Source: Dermabacter hominis NBRC 106157
GTDB taxonomy: Bacteria; Actinomycetota; Actinomycetes; Actinomycetales; Dermabacteraceae
DNA: 64,000 nt
Direction: 5' to 3'
Assembly: GCF_001570785.1 (NCBI RefSeq)
Contig: NZ_BCSI01000001.1
Location: 124,001-188,000, forward strand
Program-made: the position numbers and the translations under genes
Part shown: piece after piece, positions 1-9,849 of the stretch
Position numbering within the stretch: position 1 is the first letter of the stretch
Layout of the letters: each line of letters begins with the position of its first letter
Notes under the pieces: generated by a model
What the model was told of the DNA's origin: nothing
Seen by the model: only the letters and a program-made list of their open reading frames with translations
Databases searched by the model: none

Positions 1-809
1 TCGTGAGTGTCGCCGCTGACTTCGAGGCGGATCTCGCGGCTGCGGAAGCCGCGGCCTCCGAGTTCGAGGACGAGCAGGGTGGCCCCGAAGCCCCGAGTGG
101 TTCGCTCGTCGATCAGTTCCTCGAAAAGGTTTCACTGGTCGCCGACTCCGATCAGATCCCCGAGGGCGAGGATCAGTTCGTGACCCTCATGACCCTCCAT
201 ACCGCTAAGGGCCTCGAGTTCCCGATCGTGTTCCTCACGGGGATGGAAGACGGCACCTTCCCGCACCAGCGGACCCTCGCCGATCCGAAAGAACTCGAGG
301 AGGAGCGCCGCCTCGCCTACGTGGGGATTACCCGAGCGCGCGAGCGGCTGTTCATTACGCGTGCGAGCGTGCGCGCCGCGTGGGGCACGCCGCAGTTCTT
401 CCCCGCGTCCCGGTTCCTTGAGGAGATCCCCGAGGCCCTCGTGCACGTAGCGCGCGCAGGAAACGCGCGTGCGTACGCTGATTTCGGCGGTGGCGTTGGT
501 GGCGGCTTCGGCGGTTCCGACGGTTGGGGTACTTCGAGCAGGCGTGGCCCATCTGTCACCGGCGTAGGCGTCGGTGGCGGCCGCCGCGACGTGTCGAGGC
601 CGAGTTTCGGTTCAGGCAAGAAGGCGAAGACGGCGAGCGAAATCCCGAACCTCGAGGTTGGCGACCGCGTGACGCACGATAGCTTCGGCATGGGTACCGT
701 CGTCTCCGCGTCCGGGGCGGGGGAGAAGCTCCAGGTCGAGGTCCAGTTCCGGGAGCCGCACGGGAAAAAGCGCCTCCTGGTGCGCTACGCGCCAATCACG
801 AAGCTCTGA
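1..809 (+). CDS. pcrA: ATP-dependent DNA helicase PcrA/UvrD, C-terminal part (gene starts before the window)
   Basis: SF1A 3'-5' DNA helicase used in repair and replication-fork maintenance. Only the last ~268 residues are present; the frame is open to the left edge. Counting from the GTG at base 3, residues 62-80 (LMTLHTAKGLEFPIVFLTG) are the 2A-domain motif typical of UvrD/PcrA, and residues 104-116 (LAYVGITRARERL) are helicase motif VI with its arginine finger. A Gly-rich linker (about 155-200) leads to a C-terminal Tudor-like domain (about 217-268, starting NLEVGDRVTHDSFGMGTV), which in PcrA/UvrD binds RNA polymerase. Length and order are normal for actinobacterial PcrA. The internal GTG at base 3 is not a real start. 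Confidence 0.92.
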   Translation, partial: VSVAADFEADLAAAEAAASEFEDEQGGPEAPSGSLVDQFLEKVSLVADSDQIPEGEDQFVTLMTLHTAKGLEFPIVFLTGMEDGTFPHQRTLADPKELEEERRLAYVGITRARERLFITRASVRAAWGTPQFFPASRFLEEIPEALVHVARAGNARAYADFGGGVGGGFGGSDGWGTSSRRGPSVTGVGVGGGRRDVSRPSFGSGKKAKTASEIPNLEVGDRVTHDSFGMGTVVSASGAGEKLQVEVQFREPHGKKRLLVRYAPITKL

Positions 810-969
810 GCGAGAGCAGCCGGCGCGACCCGTCCGGGCATCCTTCTCTCAGGCGTGAGACGCAGTTTTTCTCGACCCTCATGAGTTTCGGGCTGTACGT
901 CTCGCACGCACGCGGTAGATTCGTAGCAGGTCCCATGCGCACATGGGCATCTCGCACTAAGGAGTGACA

Positions 970-2511
970 TTGCGAATCGGAATCCCGAGAGAAACACTCG
1001 AGGATCAGCCGCTCGTCGCCGCCACGCCCGACACCGTACGCAAGCTCCGGAAGCTTGGCTACGACGTCGCGGTTGAGCGCGGTGCTGGGGAGCGCGCCTC
1101 ATACCTCGATGCCGCCTACGCCGAAGCCGGCGCCGAGATCGTGGGGGAGGAGGTGTGGCAGTCCGATATCGTGACGACGCTCGATACGCCCCCGCGCGAG
1201 ATGCGCGAGAGGATGCTCGCTGGTGCCGTGCTCATTTCTCGCATGGCGCCGGGTCGTAACCCGGAGCTCATTGACGAACTGAAAGAACATCGACTCACGG
1301 CGCTCGCGATGGATGCGGTGCCGCGTATTTCGCGCGCGCAATCGATGGACGTGCTCAGTTCGATGGCGAACATCGCCGGCTATCGCGCGGTCATCGAGGC
1401 CGCGAGCAATTTTGGGCGTCTCTTCACGGGCCAGGTGACGGCAGCCGGCAAGGTGCCGCCCGCGAACGTGTACGTGATCGGGGCTGGCGTTGCGGGCCTC
1501 GCCGCTATTGGAACGGCGAATTCGATGGGCGCGATCGTGAAGGCTACCGATCTTCGCCCCGAGGCTGCCGAGCAGGTTGAGTCGATGGGAGCGGAATTCG
1601 TCCCGATCGAGGCGAAGACGGAGAAGTCTGAGGATGGCTACGCGAAGGAGATGACGGCGGACCAAGCGAAGGCGGCCGCGGAGCTCTATTCGCGGCAGTC
1701 GGCCGAGGCGGACATCGTCATTACGACCGCAAATATCCCGGGCCGCAAGGCGCCGGTGCTTCTCACCGCCGCTGATGTTCAGAACATGAAGCCCGGCTCG
1801 GTGATCGTGGATATGGCTGCCGCGAACGGCGGCAACTGTGAGTTGACGAGGCCTGGCGAGGTCTACCAGACCGAGAATGGCGTGACGATCGTGGGCCACA
1901 CCGACCTCGCGGGCCGGCTCCCCGGTCAGGCGAGCCAGCTGTACGGGCAGAACATCGTGAACCTCATGAAGCTCGTGACGCCTCAGAAGAATGGCGTGAT
2001 GATGCTCGATTTCGAGGACACGATCGTTCGTGGCATCACGGTAACGTTCGCGCACGATGGCCAGGCGGATGTGCTGTGGCCACCGCCTCCCGTGAAGGTG
2101 TCGGCGGCGCCTGCACCTGCAGCCGAAGCGGCACCGGCTCCCGCCGAAGCGCCCGAAGCGAAGAAGTCCCACGCGGGGACTATCGCGGCGATCATCGGTG
2201 GCATCCTCGGTGTGGCACTTGTGCTTGCGAGTCCCTTCCAGGTGGCGGAGCAGTACATGGTGCTCATGCTCGCGATCGTGGTGGGCTACTACGTGATCAC
2301 GTCGGTGACGCATTCGCTGCACACGCCGCTCATGAGCGAGACGAACGCGATTTCTGGGATCATTCTCGTGGGCGCGATTTTGCAGGTGGGCAGCGCGAAT
2401 ATTGCCGTGGCGATTCTGTCGTTCATTGCGATTGTCATCGCGAGCATCAACATTTTTGGCGGGTTTACGGTCACGCACCGCATGCTCTCCATGTTTTCGA
2501 GGGAGGGCTGA
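970..2511 (+). CDS. pntA: NAD(P) transhydrogenase subunit alpha
   Basis: Membrane proton-translocating transhydrogenase, alpha subunit; transfers hydride between NADH and NADP+ at the expense of the proton gradient. I choose the TTG at 970 rather than the in-frame GTG at 964: AAGGAG at 959-964 lies 5 bases before the TTG and overlaps the GTG, and the product then begins MRIGIPRE, as PntA proteins do. It has 513-514 residues, the full-length form. The NAD-binding dI domain has GAGVAG near residues 171-176. An Ala/Pro-rich linker (around 375-400) precedes about four membrane helices. pntB follows after 3 bases, so the two are one operon. Confidence 0.93.
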   Translation: MRIGIPRETLEDQPLVAATPDTVRKLRKLGYDVAVERGAGERASYLDAAYAEAGAEIVGEEVWQSDIVTTLDTPPREMRERMLAGAVLISRMAPGRNPELIDELKEHRLTALAMDAVPRISRAQSMDVLSSMANIAGYRAVIEAASNFGRLFTGQVTAAGKVPPANVYVIGAGVAGLAAIGTANSMGAIVKATDLRPEAAEQVESMGAEFVPIEAKTEKSEDGYAKEMTADQAKAAAELYSRQSAEADIVITTANIPGRKAPVLLTAADVQNMKPGSVIVDMAAANGGNCELTRPGEVYQTENGVTIVGHTDLAGRLPGQASQLYGQNIVNLMKLVTPQKNGVMMLDFEDTIVRGITVTFAHDGQADVLWPPPPVKVSAAPAPAAEAAPAPAEAPEAKKSHAGTIAAIIGGILGVALVLASPFQVAEQYMVLMLAIVVGYYVITSVTHSLHTPLMSETNAISGIILVGAILQVGSANIAVAILSFIAIVIASINIFGGFTVTHRMLSMFSREG

Positions 2512-2514
2512 TCG

Positions 2515-3960
2515 ATGGACATGCAGCTGATTGATTGGACGTTGAGGCTCACGACCCTCGCGTACATTGCCGCGGCCATTCTTTTCATCCTCGCGCTCGT
2601 GGGGCTCAGCGCGCAAAAGAGCGCGAAGCGCGGCAACATCTTTGGTGCGGCCGGTATGGGCATTGCGCTTGTAGCCACGATCGCGCGTGCGCTCGCGAAC
2701 TCGCACGTGGATCCCGAGCATTTCAATGGCCCGATCGTCACGCTCATCTTGATCATTCTCGCGATGGGTATCGGTGCCGGCGTCGGCATCCCGCTCGCGA
2801 AGAAGGTGGAGATGACGGGCATGCCCGAGCTCATCGCCATGCTCCACTCGTTTGTGGGTCTTTCGGCGGTGCTGATCGGCTTCAATAGTTTCCTGCATCC
2901 GTATGGTATTTTGCCCGCGATGGAGACCTTCCATCTGGGCGAGGTGGCGCTCAGTATTTTCATCGGCGCCGTGACGTTCACGGGTTCGATCGTTGCCTAC
3001 CTCAAGCTTTCGGCGAAGATCAAAGGCGCGCCGCTCATGCTTCCGGGCCGCAACTGGATCAACCTCGGCGTCCTCGCTCTCTCGCTCGTTCTCACGATCG
3101 TGTTCATGGCGAGCGGCGGCGAGGGCTTCGCCGGCTGGGCCTCGATTCTCCTGCTCACGATCCTTGCGCTCTTCCTCGGCTTCCACCTGGTGGCGGCGAT
3201 CGGCGGTGGCGACATGCCCGTCGTCGTCTCGATGCTCAACAGTTACTCGGGCTGGGCGGCGGCGGCCGCGGGCTTTATGCTCGGCAACAACCTGCTCATC
3301 ATCACGGGCGCGCTCGTCGGCTCGTCGGGTGCGTACCTGAGCTACATCATGTGCAAGGCGATGAACCGCTCGTTCATTTCGGTGATCCTCGGCGGGTTTG
3401 GTTCCGACGGTGGCTCATCTACCGCCGAGCGTGATTACGGGCAGCACACCGAGATCACGCCTGAAGAGACGGCGGAGCTTCTCAAGGGTGCCTCGACGGT
3501 CATGATCACCCCCGGCTACGGCATGGCTGTGGCGCAGGCGCAGTACCCGGTTGCGGAGCTGACGAAGAAGCTCCGCGAGCATGGCGTGGACGTCACGTTC
3601 GGTATTCACCCGGTGGCGGGGCGTTTGCCCGGGCACATGAACGTGCTTCTCGCCGAGGCGAAAGTTCCCTACGACATCGTGCTGGAAATGGACGAGGTGA
3701 ATGACGACTTCGGCGACGTTGATGTCGTGCTCGTGATTGGCGCGAATGACACGGTGAATCCGATTGCCGAGGAGCCGGGCAGTCCGATCGCAGGCATGCC
3801 CGTGCTGAAGGTGTGGGACGCGAAGCGTGTCGTCGTGTTCAAGCGGTCGATGGGTGCCGGATACGCGGGCGTTCAGAACCCGCTGTTCTTCAACGAGAAC
3901 ACGGACATGCTGCTCGGCGACGCGAAGGCGTCAGTCGAGTCGATTACGAAGGCGCTCTAG
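2515..3960 (+). CDS. pntB: NAD(P) transhydrogenase subunit beta
   Basis: Partner of PntA: membrane domain dII plus the NADP(H)-binding dIII domain. The 481-residue product has about nine hydrophobic segments in the first ~270 residues, then a soluble dIII domain containing [12 protein letters not shown] (near residue 333), [18 protein letters not shown] and [12 protein letters not shown], all characteristic of PntB nucleotide binding. ATG at 2515 follows a GAGGGAGG ribosome site and starts 3 bases after the pntA stop, suggesting translational coupling. A strong hairpin terminator follows the gene. Length and motifs are normal. Confidence 0.95.
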   Translation: MDMQLIDWTLRLTTLAYIAAAILFILALVGLSAQKSAKRGNIFGAAGMGIALVATIARALANSHVDPEHFNGPIVTLILIILAMGIGAGVGIPLAKKVEMTGMPELIAMLHSFVGLSAVLIGFNSFLHPYGILPAMETFHLGEVALSIFIGAVTFTGSIVAYLKLSAKIKGAPLMLPGRNWINLGVLALSLVLTIVFMASGGEGFAGWASILLLTILALFLGFHLVAAIGGGDMPVVVSMLNSYSGWAAAAAGFMLGNNLLIITGALVGSSGAYLSYIMCKAMNRSFISVILGGFGSDGGSSTAERDYGQHTEITPEETAELLKGASTVMITPGYGMAVAQAQYPVAELTKKLREHGVDVTFGIHPVAGRLPGHMNVLLAEAKVPYDIVLEMDEVNDDFGDVDVVLVIGANDTVNPIAEEPGSPIAGMPVLKVWDAKRVVVFKRSMGAGYAGVQNPLFFNENTDMLLGDAKASVESITKAL

Positions 3961-3978
3961 CCTCTCTCGCTCAACCGA

Positions 3979-4022
3979 GGGCCCCGCGCGTACCCGTCCG
4001 TGGGTGGGCGCGGGGCCCTTCT
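3979..4022 (+). terminator. Intrinsic terminator after pntAB
   Basis: An 11-bp perfect GC-rich stem (3979-3989 with 4008-4018, GGGCCCCGCGC) and a short T-rich tail. It lies between the convergent pntB and the flavodoxin-like gene, so it may serve both directions, though the T tract is better on plus. Confidence 0.8.
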
Positions 4023-4058
4023 ATGCGGAGATCTAGTTCGCCGGGCCTCGGGCCGGAG

Positions 4059-4622
4059 TCAGGAGTCGAGGAGTGCTTTGAGCATTGGCTCGATGTTGTC
4101 GCGCTTCACGAAATCGGTGTCTGTGCCCCACGTGTCGAGCATTTCCTGGTCGTTCGCGTGGCGTTTGCTCGCGGGCGTCGCCTTCATGAAGGCGTGCACG
4201 CCCGTGAGGGCAGCCTTGTGGGCGAAAGACACCTTGGAGTGGGCGAGGCCGCCGCGCGCATGGAAGCGTTCGGTGCGCGCATACACGTCGCTCGGGAGGT
4301 TCGCGCGATGCACTTTATCGACCTCCTCGGTGCGGCTCGGGTCAGCCCAGGCAACGGAGAGTAGGGCGAGGCGGGCGCCTTTGAAAGCTTGTGCGGCGCT
4401 CACGAATGCCTTGACGTCGTGGAGCTTGCCCGCATAGTTGCCGCCCGCGTACACGACGAGGTCGGGTTCACCTCCGAGTGTCTCTGTTGCTGCTTCGACG
4501 GTGAATCCTTTGGTGGTGAGGGTGTGCACGTCCCAACCCGCATCCGTGAGGGCGCTCGCGATCATCTCGGCGTATCGGCCGGAGTGCCCGTAGATCGAGG
4601 CGTTGAGGATGAGGGCTTTCAT
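4059..4622 (-). CDS. Flavodoxin-like domain protein
   Basis: A 187-residue protein starting MKALILNASIYGHSGRYAEMIA, the pattern of flavodoxin-fold proteins: a beta strand followed by the S/T-x-G/S-x-T-type FMN phosphate loop, here modified. LVVYAGGNYAGKLHDVKAFV resembles the second flavin loop. The ATG at 4622 is preceded by AAGGAG at about 7 bases; longer readings upstream lack a ribosome site. It lies 83 bases downstream of the nitrite-reductase-like fusion on the same strand and may be co-transcribed, which would suit a redox partner, but that is inference. The flavodoxin_5/HemG-like group is the closest I can name; the function is not established. Confidence 0.7.
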   Translation of the reverse strand: MKALILNASIYGHSGRYAEMIASALTDAGWDVHTLTTKGFTVEAATETLGGEPDLVVYAGGNYAGKLHDVKAFVSAAQAFKGARLALLSVAWADPSRTEEVDKVHRANLPSDVYARTERFHARGGLAHSKVSFAHKAALTGVHAFMKATPASKRHANDQEMLDTWGTDTDFVKRDNIEPMLKALLDS

Positions 4623-4705
4623 GGGTGCTCCTTCGCGGTGGTGGTCGGTACTTCCAGCCTGCCACGCACCGCCGCGCACGGGCAGGGACCACCGGTGCGC
4701 GGCGC

Positions 4706-7684
4706 TCAGGCTGTCACGTTAATGAGCGCGAGCGCGCCGCGTTCGAGGTCGACGAACTGGTGATTGACGGCCTTATACGTGCCTTCTTCGTGAAACACCA
4801 TCTCGACGAAGCCTCCCTGGCAGCTGCCGAGGTCGAGAGCTTGTGCGCCGCCGCCGGTGGTGTTGTCGGGCCGCAGTAGATATTCGCCTTCCTTGAAGAC
4901 GGTGTCGAAAACGGTACCGACGACGTGGAAGGCAATTCCTCGGCTGGGCCCTGCGGCGAGTACCCAGATGCGCACGCGCTCGCCAACCTTTGCCTCGAGT
5001 GGCTCGTGCACGTACTGGTTCGCGTGTCCGTTGAGCACGGTGAAGTCGGGGCGTTCGGCGAAGATTTTTTCCGAAGAGATGGCGTGAACCGCGCAACCGT
5101 CGGGCCCCTGAACAGGGTTTCCATCCGCGCCGGTGCTGGCCCCCGGGGCGAGGTAGTGCTCGGATTGGACGAGCACGTACTCCCGGTCGGCCGGCGCGAG
5201 TCCCTGCGGCGGGACGATGAGGATTCCGTACATGCCGCCGGAGAGGTGCATCGTCATGGGCGCGGTCGAGCAGTGGTAGAGCCACGCGCCGGCGTAGTCG
5301 GTCGTGAAGGGGTAGGTGAGGCTCTCACCAGGCGCGATCGTGCGCATGTAGCGATTAGGCGCGACGGTGCCCGCGTGGAAGTCGATCGAATGGCCCATCT
5401 CGCCGCTGTTGGTGAGGGTTAATTCGATTTTTCCGCCAAGGGGGGAGGTGATCACGGGCCCCATCACCTCGCCGTTGTACACCATCGACTCCATCGCGAT
5501 GCCGGGCGCGATCTCGAGGTTTTCCTCGGTGACGGTGAAGGCGAGTTTTTGCGGCGTGCCAGGGGAGGGGGCGGCGGGCATCACCGGATCGCGCCGTGTG
5601 CGGGAGGAGCCGGGTGCGGCTTTGAGGTCGGCTTTGACCCGTGTGAGGGGAGCGTTGTGTGTTCCGACGGTTTCCGCGCCTTGTCCGCTCCCGTGAGAGT
5701 CGGTGGCCCCGGCCCCCGTGGGGGCGATGTTGAGGGTCATCCCCATCGCGCGGTGACCGACGATCGAGCACCAGCCTTCGACGGGTTCCGTGATGACGCC
5801 GGCCTCGAGCACGGCGGTGTCGCCTGGGTGGAGGCGCGCCGTGTGCGGGCCCGTGGCGAGAACGAGGTCGTGCGTGTTTGCGGGATCGACGTTGCGGACC
5901 TCGATTTCGAGTCGGTCACCCACGGGCACCTCGAGCGTGTTCGGAACGAAGCGCATGTCGGCATTCGCCTCGACCTTCACGCGGGTCGTGTGGCCCGTGG
6001 GAGCGATGCGTGTGCCCGCACCATCCGGGGACTTAGCGCTACCTGAAGAGGATCCGACGGCAGCCGCGCCCGCAAGGGTGCCGTCGAAAGCGCGCCCGAC
6101 CGCGGCGAGCGAGAACACCGTTCCCATGCCCGCGAGGGCGCTCGTCAGGTGGCGGCGGCCGAGTGTTGCCGGCTGCTCACGGCGAGCCTTTCCTTCACGC
6201 GCCAGAGCGGGAGTGGAGCTCATGCCGGAGGCAGTGGCAGCCGGGGCCGAGCCGCTCGTCGCCGACTGCTGCGGGTCTGCGGGAGCACCTATGCCGGGCA
6301 TTCCGAGCTGCGCCGAACGTTCGGTGAATTCGAGGCGCTCGCGAAGATTGACCTTGACCATGCGGAGCATGAGGACGGTGAACGACGCGAGTACGATAAA
6401 CGCCACCGCGGATACAAGAACGCGCGTGACCGAGCCGAACTGGCTCGGTGCGAACGTGCCGAACGTGAGGGCCCCAAAGAGCGCCTCGCCAATCGTGCCC
6501 GAGACGCTCGCGAACGCGAACATGCCAAGCGCGAGATTGAGGGTGACGACGCGGAATACGGCGCCGCGACTCATGACGGCGAGGCTCGCCTTGAGAGCGC
6601 GGGGACCGCCGCCCATCGACACCGGCAAGAGGTAGCTCATGGCTCCGAGCAGTACCTGGAGAAGGAAGCCCGCGATGAAGGGAACGCTCAGGTCGTGGAG
6701 GCGAGCCGCGGTGAGTGAGAAGTTGAGGGGCGAGGTGACCGGGGAGCCGTCGGAACTTCCGATCGACGCTGCCCACAGCACTGCGAGGGCGAGCGTTGAG
6801 CCGAGGAACCACACCGATCCAGCGCCGATCGAGAGCACGGGGAACAGGGGGAGTGGCTCGCGGCGCACCTGGCGGGCGGACTGCCGCGCGAGGGCGATGA
6901 GGAGTGCGCCGATGACGACTTGGCCGAGGATGTAGAGGGCGAGGCCCGCGAGCCCGACGAGGACGTTGTCGACAAGCGCACCGAGCATCGCGATGAGCGT
7001 GCCGATCACCATGACGACGAGGAAGCGCGAGGCGCGCATCGCCTTCGCCGGTTCGATTGTTGTGCGCAGCACCGTGGGCCACAGGGTGAGCAGCGTCGCC
7101 GAAACAGTGATGCCGACGAAACCGAGGATGTTGACGACCTGGTGCGCGAGTAGCACGCGCCCCTGCCATGGCTCACCGGGGGAGAAAGCGAGGACCGCGC
7201 CGAGGACCGCGCCGAAGGGGAGGAGGCACGCGGCCATGAGATAGGCCCGCACAACGAAGGCGAAACGAGGGGAGAGAGCGGCCTTAAGCTGCGCGCCGAG
7301 CGCGAAGGCATACCAGAGAATCATGGCGCTCACGCCGACGGCGCCGAGCACAGTGAGGAGCGGGAGAGCCGCGAGCATGCCCGCCATCGTGAGCACAATC
7401 GACGCCGTGAGGCCCCAAATGCGCCCCACTTGCGTCGGGCGGGATTCCTCGGCGAGGCGAGTCTTAAGGAGCGCCTCCGTGAAGTGCTGGCCCCAAATCA
7501 TGATCGAGGTCGTCACGAGCCCCAGCGTCACCATGTGCACGAGCAGCCACCGGAACTGCGGGATGAACGGGTGCGCGGCGACGGCGATCACGAGCGCGAT
7601 CATCCAATAGGAGACGGGCTTCGTGGCCTTCCTGTGCCAGCTGCGGCGGGTGAAGCCTTCGGGGCGATCATGTGGAGGGGTCAC
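4706..7684 (-). CDS. Membrane domain / cupredoxin / copper nitrite reductase (NirK-type) fusion
   Basis: About 992 residues from GTG 7684 (GAAGG six bases upstream); an ATG at 7711 is possible but has a poorer site. Residues ~1-445 hold about a dozen membrane helices with histidines (HMVTLG, GQHFTEALL, HQVVNILGF, HDLSVPF) suggesting haem or metal ligands. Residues ~570-653 form a blue-copper-like domain ending CSIVGHRAMGM (Cys, His, Met). Residues ~713-992 are a two-domain multicopper reductase: HSIDFH (~763-768) carries the NirK catalytic Asp and type-2 His; YHCSTAPMTMHLSGGM (~803) gives type-2 His plus type-1 Cys/His/Met; AFHVVG (~920) and VNHQFVDL (~970) supply the active-site and third type-2 His. 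NirK reduces nitrite to NO. The membrane module probably feeds electrons through the cupredoxin; a multicopper oxidase is the alternative. Confidence 0.85.
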   Translation of the reverse strand: MTPPHDRPEGFTRRSWHRKATKPVSYWMIALVIAVAAHPFIPQFRWLLVHMVTLGLVTTSIMIWGQHFTEALLKTRLAEESRPTQVGRIWGLTASIVLTMAGMLAALPLLTVLGAVGVSAMILWYAFALGAQLKAALSPRFAFVVRAYLMAACLLPFGAVLGAVLAFSPGEPWQGRVLLAHQVVNILGFVGITVSATLLTLWPTVLRTTIEPAKAMRASRFLVVMVIGTLIAMLGALVDNVLVGLAGLALYILGQVVIGALLIALARQSARQVRREPLPLFPVLSIGAGSVWFLGSTLALAVLWAASIGSSDGSPVTSPLNFSLTAARLHDLSVPFIAGFLLQVLLGAMSYLLPVSMGGGPRALKASLAVMSRGAVFRVVTLNLALGMFAFASVSGTIGEALFGALTFGTFAPSQFGSVTRVLVSAVAFIVLASFTVLMLRMVKVNLRERLEFTERSAQLGMPGIGAPADPQQSATSGSAPAATASGMSSTPALAREGKARREQPATLGRRHLTSALAGMGTVFSLAAVGRAFDGTLAGAAAVGSSSGSAKSPDGAGTRIAPTGHTTRVKVEANADMRFVPNTLEVPVGDRLEIEVRNVDPANTHDLVLATGPHTARLHPGDTAVLEAGVITEPVEGWCSIVGHRAMGMTLNIAPTGAGATDSHGSGQGAETVGTHNAPLTRVKADLKAAPGSSRTRRDPVMPAAPSPGTPQKLAFTVTEENLEIAPGIAMESMVYNGEVMGPVITSPLGGKIELTLTNSGEMGHSIDFHAGTVAPNRYMRTIAPGESLTYPFTTDYAGAWLYHCSTAPMTMHLSGGMYGILIVPPQGLAPADREYVLVQSEHYLAPGASTGADGNPVQGPDGCAVHAISSEKIFAERPDFTVLNGHANQYVHEPLEAKVGERVRIWVLAAGPSRGIAFHVVGTVFDTVFKEGEYLLRPDNTTGGGAQALDLGSCQGGFVEMVFHEEGTYKAVNHQFVDLERGALALINVTA

Positions 7685-7761
7685 GTGTGGCCTTCCGTGC
7701 AGGGGGTGCATCCGGGGCGCAAAGGCGCCCGGCCCATGCTATCGCCGAGTTTGCGCTCTGA

Positions 7762-8265
7762 TCAGGACTTAAATTTCTTGATCTTCGCACCTTCTGGGAG
7801 GTCTTCGCGGGCGATTCCCTCGGGGTCGTTCAGGTCGGTCTCTTCGTACGTGTCCTGCATGAGCGCGGCAATGATCCGCAAGAGCACGATCACCGCGAGG
7901 AGAATGAGCATCCACGTCACCGGGATAGGGATGATCCTCGAGAACACAAACCAGATCGCGCCGAGCGAGAGGGCGATGATGGACGTGTCGCGCAGGGCCG
8001 CGAGCAGGCGCTTCGTCATATTCGCGCGGCGATACCGGCGCCCCGCGACCTTCGCGGCCGCGCGCATCGTCTTTGCCGATTCGCTCGCCGAGTTCTTCGC
8101 GCTCTCGGCGCCACGGCGCACGTTTTCGGCCGCTTTCGCCTCCCAGACTTTCTGCGCTCCGCTCGCGTAGGCGCGGGCCTCCCGCTGCACGGCGCGCTTC
8201 GCGCCGGGAGCCTGCTTGCGCGCCGTGTTGCGAGCCGCCTTTGCGTAGGTCTTCCAACTGGCCAT
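7762..8265 (-). CDS. Hypothetical membrane protein with Ala/Lys/Arg-rich N-terminal helix
   Basis: 167 residues, not recognised. Residues 1-80 are Ala-, Arg- and Lys-rich and probably form a long charged amphipathic helix (MASWKTYAKAARNTARKQAP...). Two membrane segments follow (SIIALSLGAIWFVFSRIIPI and VTWMLILLAVIVLLRIIAAL), then a 35-residue acidic-to-basic tail ending KIKKFKS. Its ATG overlaps the stop of the upstream gene by one base (TAATG), so translation is likely coupled. With the neighbouring membrane protein it forms a two-gene unit divergent from sucCD. Confidence 0.8.
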   Translation of the reverse strand: MASWKTYAKAARNTARKQAPGAKRAVQREARAYASGAQKVWEAKAAENVRRGAESAKNSASESAKTMRAAAKVAGRRYRRANMTKRLLAALRDTSIIALSLGAIWFVFSRIIPIPVTWMLILLAVIVLLRIIAALMQDTYEETDLNDPEGIAREDLPEGAKIKKFKS

Positions 8266-8552
8266 TACTTCTCATCCCTCATGCGGATATCGCCATCGCG
8301 TCTGTCGCGCACATTCGCGCGGCCTTCGCGGATCGCGGCGCGCTCGCGGTCGCGACGCCATTCGTAGTAATAGGAAAGCCCCACGTTGAGCGCGAGCGTG
8401 AGCAGGATCGACAGCACGAGGCTCGCGAACTTCGCCTTGATCCCCATGAGTGAGAGGACCACGAAAAAGAGCGTCATGACCACGACGGAAAAGAAAAGGT
8501 GATCCATGATGCGCTGGCGGAGCGTTCTACGCTGGGGGCGGGGGCTCGTCAT
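8265..8552 (-). CDS. Small two-helix membrane protein
   Basis: 95 residues beginning MTSPRPQRRTLRQRIMDHLF. Two hydrophobic segments (LFFSVVVMTLFFVVLSLMG and ASLVLSILLTLALNVGLSYYY) are followed by a strongly charged tail rich in Arg and Asp. The general shape resembles DUF4229-type small actinobacterial membrane proteins, but I cannot assign it. The start at 8552 is supported by a TACGAT hexamer ending six bases before the ATG on the minus strand, predicting a leaderless mRNA. The stop overlaps the ATG of the next gene by one base. Confidence 0.75.
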   Translation of the reverse strand: MTSPRPQRRTLRQRIMDHLFFSVVVMTLFFVVLSLMGIKAKFASLVLSILLTLALNVGLSYYYEWRRDRERAAIREGRANVRDRRDGDIRMRDEK

Positions 8553-8558
8553 TGTTCC

Positions 8559-8564
8559 ATCGTA
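8559..8564 (-). promoter_or_regulatory. -10 element TACGAT of a leaderless promoter
   Basis: On the minus strand TACGAT ends 6 bases before the ATG at 8552, so transcription would start at or next to the start codon. No convincing -35 box was seen. Confidence 0.45.
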
Positions 8565-8672
8565 ACGGCCCCGGTATGGCGGGTGTGACGGGCGCGCGGG
8601 TGTCCGCTGTGCCGCTTGGCCGTGGCGATCCCCTAACCTGGAGTCACAATTGCCTGCCATGAAAGGACCCCC

Positions 8673-9842
8673 GTGGACCTTCTCGAACATCACGCGCGTG
8701 AGCTATTCGCCCGCCACGGCGTTCCCGTTCTCGACGGCCGTCTTGCGACTACCCCGCTGGAAGCGCGCACGGCCGCGGAGTCGCTCGACTCTCCCGTGCT
8801 GGTCGTGAAGGCCCAGGTCAAGGTCGGCGGTCGCGGAAAGGCCGGCGGCGTTCGGGTCGTTCACACCCCAGCGGAAGCCGAAGAAGCAGCCCGCGCGATC
8901 CTCGGTATGGACATCAAGGGGCACACGGTGCATTCCGTCCTGGTTACCGAGGGCGCCGAGATCGCCGAGGAACACTACTTCTCGATTCTTCTCGACCGCT
9001 CGGCGCACGGCCTCACGGCGCTGTGCTCGAAAGAGGGAGGCGTCGAGATCGAGCAACTCGCCAAAGACAAGCCCGAGGCGCTCGCGCGCCACGAAATCGA
9101 CCCGCTCGAGGGCCTCACGGCCAAAGCTTCGCGAGATCTTATCGAAGCTGCGGGCTTCGATGCCGAGCAGATCGGCGCCATCGCCCCGGTTCTCGAACGG
9201 CTGTGGGAGGTTTATCGCGACGAAGACGCGACCCTCGTTGAGGTCAACCCCCTCGTGACCACCACGGGGGGAGAGATCCTCGCCCTCGACGGCAAAGTGT
9301 CGATCGACGATAACTCGCTGTTCCGTCACGACGACCTTGCCGCCCTCGCCTCAACCGACAGCAAGGACCCCCTCGAGGAAGAGGCCCAGCGTCTCGGCCT
9401 CAATTACGTGAAGCTCGACGGCGAAGTCGGCGTTGTGGGCAACGGTGCGGGCCTCGTGATGTCGTCTCTCGACGTTGTCGCCTACGCGGGTCGCGACTTC
9501 GGTGGTGTCAACCCCGCGAACTTCCTCGATATCGGCGGTGGGGCCTCGGCGAGCGTCATGGCCGATGGGCTCGGGTTGGTACTCGCCGACCCTCAGGTGA
9601 AAAGCGTATTTATCAACGTGTTTGGCGGTATTACCGCGTGCGATCAAGTCGCCCTCGGCATCGTCGGCGCCCTCGAGAGAATCGGCGACCGCGCAGCGAA
9701 GCCGATTGTCGTGCGACTCGACGGCAATGCCGTGGAGGAGGGGCGCGAGGTTCTTCGCCGCGCGAAGCACCCGCTCGTGCACATCGCGGATTCAATGGAC
9801 GACGCCGCGAGGCAAGCCGCAGCGCTCGCCGCTGGAAAGTAG
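8673..9842 (+). CDS. sucC: Succinate--CoA ligase [ADP-forming] subunit beta
   Basis: TCA-cycle enzyme making ATP from succinyl-CoA; the beta subunit carries the ATP-grasp nucleotide domain and succinate site. 389 residues, normal length. N-terminal [19 protein letters not shown] and [15 protein letters not shown] are typical SucC sequences; GGVEIEQLA and VEVNPLV are the ATP-grasp and Mg2+ ligand regions; the C-terminal ligase domain includes [14 protein letters not shown] and NIFGG-type [17 protein letters not shown] start at 8673, with GAAAGGA at 8661-8667. sucD starts 7 bases after the stop, forming the usual operon. Confidence 0.96.
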   Translation: MDLLEHHARELFARHGVPVLDGRLATTPLEARTAAESLDSPVLVVKAQVKVGGRGKAGGVRVVHTPAEAEEAARAILGMDIKGHTVHSVLVTEGAEIAEEHYFSILLDRSAHGLTALCSKEGGVEIEQLAKDKPEALARHEIDPLEGLTAKASRDLIEAAGFDAEQIGAIAPVLERLWEVYRDEDATLVEVNPLVTTTGGEILALDGKVSIDDNSLFRHDDLAALASTDSKDPLEEEAQRLGLNYVKLDGEVGVVGNGAGLVMSSLDVVAYAGRDFGGVNPANFLDIGGGASASVMADGLGLVLADPQVKSVFINVFGGITACDQVALGIVGALERIGDRAAKPIVVRLDGNAVEEGREVLRRAKHPLVHIADSMDDAARQAAALAAGK

Positions 9843-9849
9843 GGCAATC

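Noticed and set aside
1099-3186. 695-codon open frame on the minus strand opposite pntAB
   Set aside because: It is a high-GC shadow frame: composition is dominated by Arg/His/Asp/Glu, no family pattern is seen, and pntA and pntB on the other strand are certain.
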